Of a stretch of 14,806 nucleotides of DNA, positions 6,738-14,806 are shown piece after piece. Numbering within the stretch: position 1 is the first letter of the stretch; each line of letters begins with the position of its first letter. This stretch comes from Coemansia sp. RSA 922 (Eukaryota; Kickxellomycota; Kickxellomycetes; Kickxellales; Kickxellaceae). The translations under genes and the position numbers were made by a program. Under the pieces are notes generated by a model. The model made no database searches. It was not told where the DNA came from and was given only the letters and a program-made list of their open reading frames with translations. The stretch is taken from contig JANBQS010000603.1 in assembly GCA_027577415.1 (NCBI GenBank), positions 1 to 14,806 on the forward strand, in the 5' to 3' direction.

Positions 6738-9700
6738 ATGAGCCAGGACAACGAATTGCATCGGCTAGAGTATCTGTCGCTGGTGACGAAGGTGACTACT
6801 GAGTTGTCGAACCACATTGGCATATCAGACAAGGACGTCGCCGAATACATTATCCACTTGCATGAGGCCAGCAAGGGACTCGCCGACTTTAAGCAAAAGC
6901 TAGACAAGGACGACTGCGGGTTCTCTGATGCTTTTGTCCAGACGCTGCACCGACTTATATCCACGATGAAGCCGAAAAAGCGAAACGAGCAAGCATCAGC
7001 GAGCAATGCACAGTCCGCTGCCGAGAAGGCCTCTCTGTTTCCTGGGCTGTCGCTTCCCAATAAGCTCGAAAGCGAAGACACTCAGGGATCCTCTGCCAGT
7101 CGCATTCTGGCCAACGACATTGGCAACAACATCAACTCGCTTGTTAGCAATTCCAGAGAAGATGCTAATGAGCGCAGTAGACATCGCAGCAGGTCGCCGA
7201 CCCGTCGCCACCATCGCCGCGAGTCTAGCGCCGACTACAACAGACAATCAGACATCAGGCAAGCGGGCAGGCGCAGACATGCTAGCCGTAGTCGAAGCCG
7301 CAGCCGGAGTCCGAGCAGAAGGCAATCGAGGTGGGACCAATCAAGAACAAGTGACCGCCCGAGCGGATCGAGCAGTTACCGAGACCGGCGATCACGAGAC
7401 TACGACAACCGGGACAGAGCAGATTCGGCGATGGATGATGCGCCAGTGCTATACAAAATCTACCAAGGCCGAGTCAGCAACCTCAAGGACTTTGGCGCCT
7501 TTGTATCGCTGGACGGCGTTAAGGGTCGCACTGAAGGTATGGTGCATGTCTCGGCGATTCAGCGGAATGCTCGCGTGGGCAATCCTCGCGAGGTGCTAGA
7601 AAGAGGACAGAGTGTGAAGGTCAAAGTTGTGTCTATTGTCGGCAGCAAGCTGGGACTGTCTATGAAGGATGTGGATCAGGGTACTGGCGCTGACTTGACT
7701 CCGCACTTGTTCCCTGGCATGCCGGCTGAGCCACAAGAGGGCGTTAGGCCTCAGAACGGCGAGAGCTCCCGATCATCCGCCCGCCAGCCAGCAGCATCAG
7801 TCTCTGGGAGCAACGCTATACGACTTGGGCCAACAAAGGACGAAACGGCCAATGGAAGCACTAGCACGAACGGCAAGGGAAAGGGTGTTAGTAGCTCGAT
7901 TAAACGACTCACTTCGCCCGAAAAGTGGGAAATCAAGCAGCTTATTGCGTCGGGTGCGCTGGACAGGGCTGACTACCCCGACTTGGACGAGGTTGACGAG
8001 GACGGAATGCCTGCCTTTGAAGACGACGAGGAGGATCTGGATATTGAGCTGCGCGAAGAAGAGCCCGACTTTTTGCGTGGCCACACCTTGCACGCCTTGC
8101 AGCTAAGCCCAGTCAAGGTAGTCAAGGCGCCAGATGGCTCGCTCAACCGAGCTGCGCTTGCCGGAGTTGCCTTGGCGAAGGAGCGCAAGGAACTGAAGCA
8201 GCAGCAAGCCGAGGCAGAATTGGACAACCTGCCCAAGGATCTTAACAGACCATGGGAGGACCCGATGCCAGCGCCAGGCGAGCGCAACTTTGCGCAAGAT
8301 CTGCGTGGAGTCGCGGCTGAGGTAGTGAGCAAGTCTCGCGGCGGAGATGTTCCCGAGTGGAAGCGCGCGGTGCAGGGCAAGACGGTCACGTACGGAAAGA
8401 TCACCGACTTGTCTATCCAGGACCAGCGCAAAAGCTTGCCCGTGTACAAGCTGCGCGATTTGTTTGTCGAGGCAGTCGATACGAACCAGTTCTTGATCGC
8501 GGTTGGCGATACGGGGTCGGGCAAGACCACGCAGCTTACGCAGTATTTGTACGAGGAGGGATTTGCGCGTCGTGGACGCATTGGGTGCACGCAGCCGCGG
8601 CGAGTGGCTGCTACTAGCGTAGCCAAGCGTGTTGCCGAGGAGGTCGGGTGTCGCCTGGGCGCTGAAGTCGGGTACACAATTCGTTACGAGGACTGTACGT
8701 CGCCCGAGACCAAGATCAAGTACTGCACTGAGGGTATGCTTATTCGTGAGATTCTGCTAGACTCGGATCTGAAGCGGTACTCGGTCATCATGCTTGATGA
8801 GGCGCACGAACGTGGTGTCAACACGGATGTGCTATTTGGCCTGCTGAAGGAAACGTGTCGCCGTCGGCCGGATCTTAAGGTTATTGTGACTTCGGCTACG
8901 CTGGATGCCGAAAAGTTCTCAAAGTACTTTAACAACTGCCCGATCTTCACCATCCCTGGACGCACATTCCCTGTAGAGGTGCTCTTTTCGCGCGAGCCCG
9001 AGACAGACTACTTGGACTCAGCGCTGATGGCTGTCATGCAAATCCACTTGACCGAGCCACCAGGCGATATTCTCTTGTTCTTGACGGGTCAAGAAGAAGT
9101 CGACACTGCGAGCGAGATCCTGTTTGAGCGCATGAAGGCGCTGGGCTCATCGGTGCCCGAGTTGATTATTCTTCCGATGTACTCGTCGCTGCCGTCCGAA
9201 ATGCAGTCTCGTATTTTTGATCCTGCTCCGCCTGGGTCGCGCAAGATTGTCATATCGACGAATATTTCCGAGACTTCGGTAACGATTGACGGAATCTACT
9301 ATGTGATTGACCCTGGCTTTGTCAAGCAAAACACCTATGACTCAAAGTCAGGCCTTGACCAGCTCATAGTGACGCCGATTTCTCAAGCGCAGGCAAAGCA
9401 GCGGTCGGGTCGTGCTGGACGCACTGGGCCGGGTAAGTGCTATCGATTGTATACGGACTCTGCGTTCAACAACGAGATGCTGCCGAATAGCGTGCCAGAG
9501 ATTCAGCGTGTGAATTTGGCCTCGACAGTGCTGCAGCTCAAGGCCATGGGCATCAACGACTTGATCGGCTTTGACTTTATGGACCCGCCGCCAGTGCAGA
9601 TTCTCATTGCCGCGCTTGAGCTGCTACACTCACTCGGAGCCCTGGACAACGAGGGCCTGCTTACGCGTATCGGTCGCAAGATGGCCGAGTTCCCTATGGC

Positions 9701-10433
9701 ACCCGAACTGGCCAAGGCGCTGCTTGCTAGCGTGGAGCTGGGTTGTAGCGAAGAACTGCTGACGATAGCTGCTATGCTGTCATCCGAGGGCACGATCTTT
9801 TATCGGCCAAAGGAGAAGCAGGCGGCGGCAGACTCGAAAAAGGCCAAATTCCACCAGCCCGAGGGCGACCACCTCACGCTATTGGCAGTATACAACTCGT
9901 GGAGTGCGGCAAAGTTTAGCAACACCTGGTGCTTTGACAACTATTTGCAGTACCGGCGTTTGCGCGCAGCGTCAGATATTCGCAAGCAGATGGTCGGTAT
10001 CATGGACCGGTACAAGCAGGATATTGTCAGCTGTGGTGAGCGCAACTTTGATCCAGTACGGCGCGCTTTGTGCGCTGGATTTTTCAGACACGCGGCTAAA
10101 CGCGACCCGCAGGAAGGGTACAAGACGCTTATCGAGGGTACGCCTGTGTACATTCATCCGTCGAGCGCGCTGTTTAATAAGAACCCCGAGTGGGTTATCT
10201 ACCATCAGCTCGTCATGACGTCAAAGGAGTATATGCGTGAGGTAACGGTTGTTGACGCCAAGTGGCTGGTGGAGGTTGCGCCAACGTTCTTCAAGGTAGC
10301 TGATGCGAACAAGATCTCGCGTCGTAAGCGCAATGAGCGTTTGGAGCCGCTCTACAACAAGTTTGAAAAGCCTAATGAGTGGCGTATCAGCCGTGTGCGC
10401 AAACCTCAAAAGGGCAAGCAGACCTTTGGCTAG
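6738..10433 (+). CDS. PRP22: Pre-mRNA-splicing DEAH-box ATPase Prp22/DHX8
   Basis: Prp22 releases mature mRNA from the spliceosome and proofreads exon ligation. The 1231-residue product (human DHX8 1220, yeast Prp22 1145) shows the full architecture: conserved N-terminal helical domain (LEYLSLVTKVTTELSNHIG, about 7-60), an Arg/Ser-rich region about 145-230 with RSRSRS runs as in DHX8, an S1 RNA-binding domain about 239-310, and the DEAH helicase core with motif I GDTGSGKTT (590-598), DEAH (687-690), SAT (719-721) and QRSGRAGRTGPG (888-899). The HA2/ratchet region follows at about 970-1040 and the OB fold at about 1108-1182. The S1 domain separates it from Prp2, Prp16 and Prp43. The ATG at 6738 fits the family start; the frame upstream opens only at a TTG. 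No intron was seen over 3.7 kb. Confidence 0.97.
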   Translation: MSQDNELHRLEYLSLVTKVTTELSNHIGISDKDVAEYIIHLHEASKGLADFKQKLDKDDCGFSDAFVQTLHRLISTMKPKKRNEQASASNAQSAAEKASLFPGLSLPNKLESEDTQGSSASRILANDIGNNINSLVSNSREDANERSRHRSRSPTRRHHRRESSADYNRQSDIRQAGRRRHASRSRSRSRSPSRRQSRWDQSRTSDRPSGSSSYRDRRSRDYDNRDRADSAMDDAPVLYKIYQGRVSNLKDFGAFVSLDGVKGRTEGMVHVSAIQRNARVGNPREVLERGQSVKVKVVSIVGSKLGLSMKDVDQGTGADLTPHLFPGMPAEPQEGVRPQNGESSRSSARQPAASVSGSNAIRLGPTKDETANGSTSTNGKGKGVSSSIKRLTSPEKWEIKQLIASGALDRADYPDLDEVDEDGMPAFEDDEEDLDIELREEEPDFLRGHTLHALQLSPVKVVKAPDGSLNRAALAGVALAKERKELKQQQAEAELDNLPKDLNRPWEDPMPAPGERNFAQDLRGVAAEVVSKSRGGDVPEWKRAVQGKTVTYGKITDLSIQDQRKSLPVYKLRDLFVEAVDTNQFLIAVGDTGSGKTTQLTQYLYEEGFARRGRIGCTQPRRVAATSVAKRVAEEVGCRLGAEVGYTIRYEDCTSPETKIKYCTEGMLIREILLDSDLKRYSVIMLDEAHERGVNTDVLFGLLKETCRRRPDLKVIVTSATLDAEKFSKYFNNCPIFTIPGRTFPVEVLFSREPETDYLDSALMAVMQIHLTEPPGDILLFLTGQEEVDTASEILFERMKALGSSVPELIILPMYSSLPSEMQSRIFDPAPPGSRKIVISTNISETSVTIDGIYYVIDPGFVKQNTYDSKSGLDQLIVTPISQAQAKQRSGRAGRTGPGKCYRLYTDSAFNNEMLPNSVPEIQRVNLASTVLQLKAMGINDLIGFDFMDPPPVQILIAALELLHSLGALDNEGLLTRIGRKMAEFPMAPELAKALLASVELGCSEELLTIAAMLSSEGTIFYRPKEKQAAADSKKAKFHQPEGDHLTLLAVYNSWSAAKFSNTWCFDNYLQYRRLRAASDIRKQMVGIMDRYKQDIVSCGERNFDPVRRALCAGFFRHAAKRDPQEGYKTLIEGTPVYIHPSSALFNKNPEWVIYHQLVMTSKEYMREVTVVDAKWLVEVAPTFFKVADANKISRRKRNERLEPLYNKFEKPNEWRISRVRKPQKGKQTFG

Positions 10434-10627
10434 TATGCGTTTGTGCTGTTATCGATTGACGATTGTGCTTCAAAATACATCTGATTAGCGATCCATCTCA
10501 ATGTCAGGTACTCCCAGAGATCGATCTCTGGTGCTATCATTTCAGAATGGCTTGATGCTTTCTCCCTCTCCCCTATTCCTGCTGCTAATGGGCGGCGCTT
10601 TGACACATAGTCGTTGATTGGGATCAT
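10430..10627 (-). CDS. Possible 65-aa antisense small ORF at the 3' end of PRP22
   Basis: From a genuine ATG at 10627 the minus strand encodes 65 residues, ending in TAG that overlaps the PRP22 stop by three bases (10430-10432 versus 10431-10433). The sequence is of mixed composition (MIPINDYVSKRRPL, later EIDLWEYLTLRWIANQMYF), not simple repeats. I recognise no family. It fills an otherwise empty spacer, but a 65-codon frame can occur by chance and no regulatory signal proves it. Confidence 0.2.
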   Translation of the reverse strand: MIPINDYVSKRRPLAAGIGEREKASSHSEMIAPEIDLWEYLTLRWIANQMYFEAQSSIDNSTNAY

Positions 10628-10835
10628 GTGCGTTGCAGTAATGTCATCAATTAGAAAAGGAAGAAAAAATGTCCCTGTAGAAACGCATGTTCCTCAGCTT
10701 CAACTTTAAATTCAACTATTTATTTATTCGTCAAAAAAAATACTGAATTCGCGATAATAACGGGGGTGGACGTGTATTTTTATTTTTGGAGTTTCATTTG
10801 ACCTCGTTCTAACAACATAGATAAGCTCTATTACT
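10434..10835 (+). promoter_or_regulatory. Intergenic region: PRP22 3' end and promoter of CBM48 gene
   Basis: About 400 bp. The left half holds the possible antisense small ORF and a perfect 18-bp palindrome (10514-10531). The right half is AT-rich, with TATTTATTTATTC near 10718-10730 and GTATTTTTATTTTTGG near 10772-10787, typical of a compact fungal promoter and leader for the gene at 10836. Confidence 0.35.
10514..10531. repeat. Perfect 18-bp palindrome
   Basis: CCAGAGATCGATCTCTGG equals its own reverse complement. It lies 81 bp after the PRP22 stop, inside the possible antisense ORF (where it reads APEIDLWE). It could be a dimeric-protein binding site or chance. Confidence 0.5.
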
Positions 10836-11708
10836 ATGACGGGCAGTCGACTAGTCGAGACAGCTATTGTGTGGGCAGATGGGGCAGCGGAGAGCGTGGC
10901 GATTCGTGGGACGTTTAGCAGGGATAGTGAGCAGTGGTGGACACAGTCTATTCCTTTACGGCGAGAAGGCAGCAGCTACAAGGTAGTTCTGGCGTTGGAG
11001 CCTGGTCGATACGAGTTCAAATACGTGGTTAACGGTGGAGATTGGCAAGTCAACTCAATGTACCAGATCGTGGACGATGGACATGGTAACGCAAATAATG
11101 TGATTGTCGTCGCTCCGCCAGCTGCAAACTTCAAGGCACAAAATGAGCACGCGGATACAGCACTGTCGATAGACGCAATGGAGCCAGGTGATATGCAAAA
11201 TGTAAGTTGCAAAGAACTAATTCTTTTTTTTATTTGTTCTGACATGTATGGCTTGGCAATAGAGGCTTGTACAATAGACAATTAAGGACCCAGGTGTCCA
11301 GCTGTCTGTGCTTTTTTGAGACCCTTTTTTCTTCTGCGAGCGAGTCTGAAGCCTCTGACATGTGGCCTGGCATAGGGGAAGGGGGACAGTACTAAAAATG
11401 AACTTGCAGATATTTGCACTTTATGCACATTTGTGTAGACGTATGACTCCGAATACACCCGGCTACTTACCACGAGGTCTGGCGGACAAAAGTCGGTGGC
11501 GGGATACTCGGCCATTCAGAGCTCTGTTCACGACGATGAAGACCGCTCGTCGCATACTGCTGGTGGCGAGGATGGGAACCTTGCTGCGGAAAGCGGAAGT
11601 GATGACGACATCCGTCGGACCTGGAGCGTAAGACGTCTTATTGTTGGAACATTGGTATTGCTCTTTTTCGGCTTGTTGGGAGCAGCCAGCGCGATGTGGT
11701 ACGATTAG
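10836..11708 (+). CDS. Tail-anchored protein with AMPK-type glycogen-binding (CBM48/E-set) domain, two exons
   Basis: Exon 1 (10836-11201) encodes an E-set/CBM48 domain like that of AMPK beta: VWADGAAESVAIRGTFSRDSE, then RYEFKYVVNGGDWQV and DDGHGNANNVIVV. Residues aligning with the sugar-binding set of AMPK beta are present: Trp34/Trp35, Lys62, Trp70 and Asn87/Asn88. A GTAAGT donor at 11202 and an acceptor at 11438 join in phase 0 to exon 2 (11439-11708), which encodes TYDSEYTRLL, an acidic Ser/Asp/Glu linker (HDDEDRSS, ESGSDDD), basic WSVRR and a C-terminal hydrophobic span (189-208) ending MWYD. The 211-aa product is thus probably a tail-anchored membrane protein displaying a glycan-binding domain to the cytosol. 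The yeast CBM48 proteins Mdg1 and Crp1 share the domain type, but not, as far as I know, this anchor. Exon 2 is inferred from frame and splice signals. Confidence 0.75.
11202..11438 (+). other. Intron in the CBM48 gene
   Basis: 237 nt, GTAAGT donor, TACTAAA at 11390-11396 as a branch-like site 42 nt before the TGTGTAG acceptor. Phase 0 on both sides. An internal exon cannot be fully excluded because other AGs follow CT-rich tracts, for example near 11261 and 11410. Confidence 0.65.
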
Positions 11709-12431
11709 TGCATGGAAGAGAACATGCGAGAAAAAAATATACTTTGGTTTCAACTTTTTTTTGCAGAGACTATATGCTCAGATGTGGATTATCGTAAGTG
11801 TAAAGCCAGTCAAGGAATAGGGGGAATGTAGAAAGCCACCTGGAATATGCTGCGCACTATTGCTCTTGCATTTTTTTTGAGCAAAAAAACTCGCCCAAAG
11901 GCGTCTATTCTTTATAGAGAGGAATAGCGTGTGAACAGGGGAGGGGTGGATAAAGTGAGCTGTCGCTTTCTAGAGCAAATGTCTGCATTGCGATGAGCAG
12001 GTTTAGAAAGTCAAGAGTGCCAGATATGCATCCCACATGACCACCTGAGGTACATGGAGTTGCGTGGTAGGGGGAGTTTTTAAGCATGGCCTTTCGTGAA
12101 GAGTGCGAATGTGGAAACGGGCAGATCGCAGTCATCAGCAGAGGCGCAATAAATGGCACTTAAAAAGCAATGGCGTCTGAGCGCACACTATTGTGTGTTT
12201 TGCGCAATACCTGCCATGCTTGTGCAATAGGATCCAAAATAGTTTTCGTGGATGCACTTGCTGCCGACAATCAGGCGGGACAGAACTTGCTTCTGCCGGG
12301 TAGGAGTTGTAAATTTTTTTACTGGTGACGAGGAAAAAAAAAAAATATCCTGCTCAGTGGCACTACTGGTGGTTGTTTATGCAAAATGGTTGTTTCGGCA
12401 TTAAGGAACCACCCCCTCCAGGCAATAGGTA

Positions 12432-12461
12432 CCCCCCTCTGAGCGGCTTCTCCCTGGGGGG
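12432..12461. repeat. GC-rich stem: CCCCCC ... GGGGGG
   Basis: Six C (12432-12437) pair with six G (12456-12461) across an 18-nt loop, in a region otherwise AT-rich. Together with the next hairpin it could be part of a structured RNA or 5' UTR element; no family recognised. Confidence 0.4.
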
Positions 12462-12467
12462 CATAGC

Positions 12468-12485
12468 TTGGGATAGGATTCCCAA
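12468..12485. repeat. Perfect 6-bp inverted repeat TTGGGA / TCCCAA
   Basis: Stem TTGGGA, loop TAGGAT, stem TCCCAA, only 6 nt after the preceding GC stem. Confidence 0.4.
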
Positions 12486-12879
12486 ACAAAGCACATCCTC
12501 GATATTTTGTTGCCTGAGCGTCAGCAATCGTCAAAAAAGACTACCAGCCAAAAAGGAGCTTGCACATCCAGCCACTTCCGACAGAAAACTTGCTGCGATT
12601 CTGCATCAAGGAACATGCAGTCGCCGCTATATATCACAACAAAGCCTCCTTGCTCGAATCGACGCTTGTTGCTACTCTTCTTCTGTTGTTTAATTTTTTT
12701 TAAAGCGCACACTTTAGCGTACTAGCTGTTATCGTAATATTTGCCTTCTCTTCTCTTTAAGTCTTTTGTGTTTTTACTCTCCCTAAAAATCCACACACAC
12801 ACATCTTTAGTGTATCAACAGCCAAAAAAAAACACACACATACCTTTTTTTAATACTTTTTTATTCCCTCCCTTGTGCC

Positions 12880-14806
12880 ATGTCTAGCAAATACACCTTT
12901 GAGGTTGTCCTGATGAGGAGCGTCTTTCCAGAGACTACTCGCGTCGAGGTCACTGCCTACCATTCCGACAGCCCAGGCGACCATGAGCTCATTGTGCTCT
13001 GCCCTGAGTTGCCTACCGCCGACTCGCAAGAGGTCGTCTACACAGCCACTATGGAGGTTAAGTCTCTCAAGCCACTCTTGGGTGCTGAGTGTCGTGTGGA
13101 CGGCGTAGATACTCTCATATCTATGCCAGGGTTTGCTACCTCTACCGATAATCCACTAAAACTCACTCTAGGTGTCAAGAGTATTGAAACCTCACTTGAG
13201 CAAGACACCTCTGCCGCTGATGACGAAGGCGTTGATCTAGTTACTACCGCTGATCATCCTCCTGCAGCTATTGAAGCAGTAGATGCAGAGCAGAAAAACA
13301 GCGATGGAGCAGGTAAGTAGCTGCGAAAGAAAAGAAAAATTATCACCACATGTCGCTGTTTGTTTTAGCTTCGTATCTCAAACATCAATCTTTTTTCATT
13401 TTATTTTATCATGTGTAGGCGTTGCTGGACCCTTGGCGGCGCTTAAGAGTTTGAGCCAAATGGGCACTGCTCACTCCTCATGTGCAGACCTGACGCTCTC
13501 CGATCTAAAGGACGTGAGCGAACACGCCGACGACCAAGCAGATCCGGCTCATGCGCCATGTGACGAAGAAAGTGCGCCTGCGGAGAGCCAGGAGCCAACT
13601 GAAGTATCAGAGCTACCTGAGCTTGATGCCGAGGTCGAAGGCGACTCTGTAAGCATCAGCGAACTACTAGAGGCCGGCACGGTAGACGACGTTGACAGTG
13701 GTGCAGAAGTCTTGTCCGAGGCATCATCTGAGCTCGAGTGCGTCGAGCTACAAGAGCTCGTTGGCGATTCTGACATAGCCCCGATCCCGACAGACGACAG
13801 TCAGTCCACTATGGAGCGCAATATTGAGGTGCCTGCGCTCGAGGAGCCTGTAGCTGAAGTTGCCATCGAACAAGCCACTGCTGAGGAATCCACCGAGGCT
13901 GCTGTTGAAGATTCTGTCGCCGATGAACCCTCTGTAGAGGCCCCCATCGAGACGTCGTTAGCCGAGCATATCGAGGAGCCTGCTGTGGCGGATCCAGTAA
14001 CCGAGCCTTCTGAAGCTGCTGTCGATACAGCCGATGCTGTAGTAGAGGAGCCAGCTGATGTGGATGGTGCACCAGTTGCCGAGGTGCTCGAGGCCGTTTC
14101 CGAGGAGCCTGTTCTTGAAGCTGCCGAGACCGCCTCTGACAAACCTGCGGTAGAAGTCACTGAGCCCGCTGTCGATGATGCCAGCAACGAGGAGCCAATT
14201 GCCGAGGCCGTTGTTGAGGAGCTTTCCGCTGAACCCTCCGAGGTCGTGGTTGAGGCGTCTGCTACCAATGCTACCGAACCTGTCACTGAAGAGCGTGAAG
14301 TCGAGGAGCCGGTTGCCGAGGAGCCTGCTACAGATAACGTTGAGGCCACTACCGAGAATGTCGACCGCGCTTTGGAGGAGCCGGCCGGTGACGACGTTGA
14401 GGCGACAACGGAGACTACGGATCCTGTTGAAAAGGCTCCTAATGTCAATGAGGCTGATGTCACCGAGCCTGTAATTGATGTGTCCAGCGCCGAGGCTGTC
14501 GATCTCCCAGTCGAGGCTGAGGAGTCAATTCCCGAGGTCACCAATGACGAGGGTGTCATTGGGGAGAAGGCCAGCGAGGCTGTTGAGGAGCCGACTGCCG
14601 AGACCGTCGCTGACGAGTCTGCCGATGTCGTTGTTGAGGAGCCAGCAGCTGAGCCAGCAGCTGAGACCGTCGCTGACGAGTCTGCCGATGTCGTTGCTGA
14701 GGAGCCAGCAGCTGAGACCGTCGCTGAGGAGTCTGCCGATGTCGTTGCCGAGGAGCCAGCAGCTGAGACCGTCGCTGAGGAGGTTGCAGCTGACGTTGTC
14801 GAGGAG
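12880..14806 (+). CDS. Long acidic repeat protein, N-terminal part (runs off window), two exons so far
   Basis: Exon 1 (12880-13312) encodes about 100 residues of apparent beta structure followed by an acidic linker; exon 2 (13419 to the window end) stays open for 462 codons, so at least 607 residues are encoded and no stop is seen. The N-terminus (KYTFEVVLMRSVFPETTRVEV, later AECRVDGVDTLISM and DNPLKLTLGV) may be a degenerate CBM48/E-set domain: the VDG turn (73-75) sits where AMPK-like domains have it, but the sugar-binding tryptophans are missing. Exon 2 is dominated by Glu, Asp, Val, Ala and Pro in loose EEP-A/V-AE units and becomes a regular 17-residue repeat at the end. Such sequences are disordered and strongly negative. 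Function unknown; yeast Crp1/Mdg1 also pair an N-terminal CBM48 with a low-complexity tail. Confidence 0.7.
13313..13418 (+). other. Intron in the acidic repeat gene
   Basis: 106 nt, AG|GTAAGT donor at 13313 and GTGTAG acceptor (AG 13417-13418), phase 1, after a T-rich tract. Unspliced, the frame stops at the TAG inside the donor region (13318-13320). An upstream TTTTAG near 13363-13368 would also keep phase but reaches a stop at once. Confidence 0.85.
14600..14806 (+). repeat. 51-bp tandem repeat coding for a 17-residue unit
   Basis: Units at 14600-14650, 14663-14713 and 14714-14764, with a fourth partial unit from 14765 to the window edge; a 12-bp insert (14651-14662, EPAA) separates the first two. 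The unit reads ETVADESADVVAEEPAA with D/E and V/A changes. The near identity at DNA level points to recent expansion or gene conversion. Confidence 0.9.

Larger units (their letters stand above)
11709..12879. other. 1.17-kb intergenic region without a recognised gene
   Basis: It contains many homopolymer A and T runs (11754-11761, 11871-11878, 12312-12319, 12333-12344, 12693-12701) and a GC-rich island at about 12400-12490 with two inverted repeats (separate entries). A plus-strand frame from ATG 12379 to 12693 encodes 104 residues of low plausibility (Pro/Cys/Ser-rich, no recognised domain). The last 150 bp are pyrimidine-rich with CACACACAC runs and AAAAAAAACACACACA, typical of a leader before the ATG at 12880. 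I searched by eye for U1, U2, U4, U5, U6, tRNA and box C/D motifs and found none convincing. Confidence 0.5.

Noticed and set aside
11988..12060. Possible box C/D snoRNA (GCGATGA ... CTGA, about 65 nt apart)
   Set aside because: The C box has a mismatch to RUGAUGA and the flanks do not form a terminal stem.
12379..12693. Plus-strand 104-codon frame in the long intergenic region
   Set aside because: It has an ATG but its Pro/Cys/Ser-rich product shows no domain, crosses the GC stem region, and lies in sequence with many homopolymer runs. Retained only as a note in the intergenic entry.
12683..12720. Sm-site-like AATTTTTTTT followed by a short hairpin (TAAAG ... CTTTA)
   Set aside because: It resembles an snRNA 3' end, but no U1, U2, U4 or U5 signature lies upstream and T runs of this type are common in the spacer.
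13801..14559. 252-residue Ser/Thr/Ala-rich frame on the minus strand
   Set aside because: It is the antisense image of the Glu/Val/Ala/Pro repeat protein: GAG, GCC and GTC codons read backwards give Ser, Gly and Asp/Thr runs. The plus-strand frame has a proper start, intron and N-terminal domain.

Overview
The window looks like nuclear DNA of an early-diverging (zygomycete-grade) fungus, possibly Kickxellomycotina; the lineage is a guess from style, not a measurement. Reasons: the genes are eukaryotic housekeeping genes packed tightly on both strands; introns are few and short (about 54-240 nt) with GTAAGT/GTACGT-like donors and CTAAC/TACTAA-like branch sites; there is no bacterial operon logic, and AATAAA signals and CT-rich leaders are frequent. 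No tRNA, rRNA, CRISPR array or intact transposon was recognised.

Layout. 1-197 (-): N-terminus of a Sam50-like mitochondrial outer-membrane assembly protein, cut by the window edge. 411-947 (+): tRNA-splicing endonuclease subunit Sen34. 972-1428 (-): Sec61 beta, three exons, convergent with SEN34. 1781-2560 (+): phytanoyl-CoA dioxygenase-like enzyme. About 2700-3720: AT-rich stretch with two unrecognised ORFs. 3943-5090 (-): RAD51 with one intron. 5509-5931 (-): proteasome assembly chaperone Ump1/POMP. 6143-6580 (+): Nudix hydrolase. 6738-10433 (+): intronless Prp22/DHX8 DEAH-box helicase. 10836-11708 (+): two-exon protein with an AMPK-type glycogen-binding (CBM48) domain, acidic linker and C-terminal membrane anchor. 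11709-12879: long intergenic region. 12880-14806 (+): long acidic repeat protein with one intron, running off the window.

Most neighbours share only compact bidirectional promoters (SAM50/SEN34, SEC61B/dioxygenase, UMP1/Nudix) or convergent ends (SEN34/SEC61B, orphan ORFs/RAD51), not a pathway. The best lead for new biology is the right-hand end: a tail-anchored glycogen-binding-type protein whose linker carries an Atg8-interacting-like motif, next to an acidic protein whose N-terminus may be a degenerate copy of the same fold. I found no convincing multi-gene novel system; the other leads are orphan ORFs and small sequence elements.
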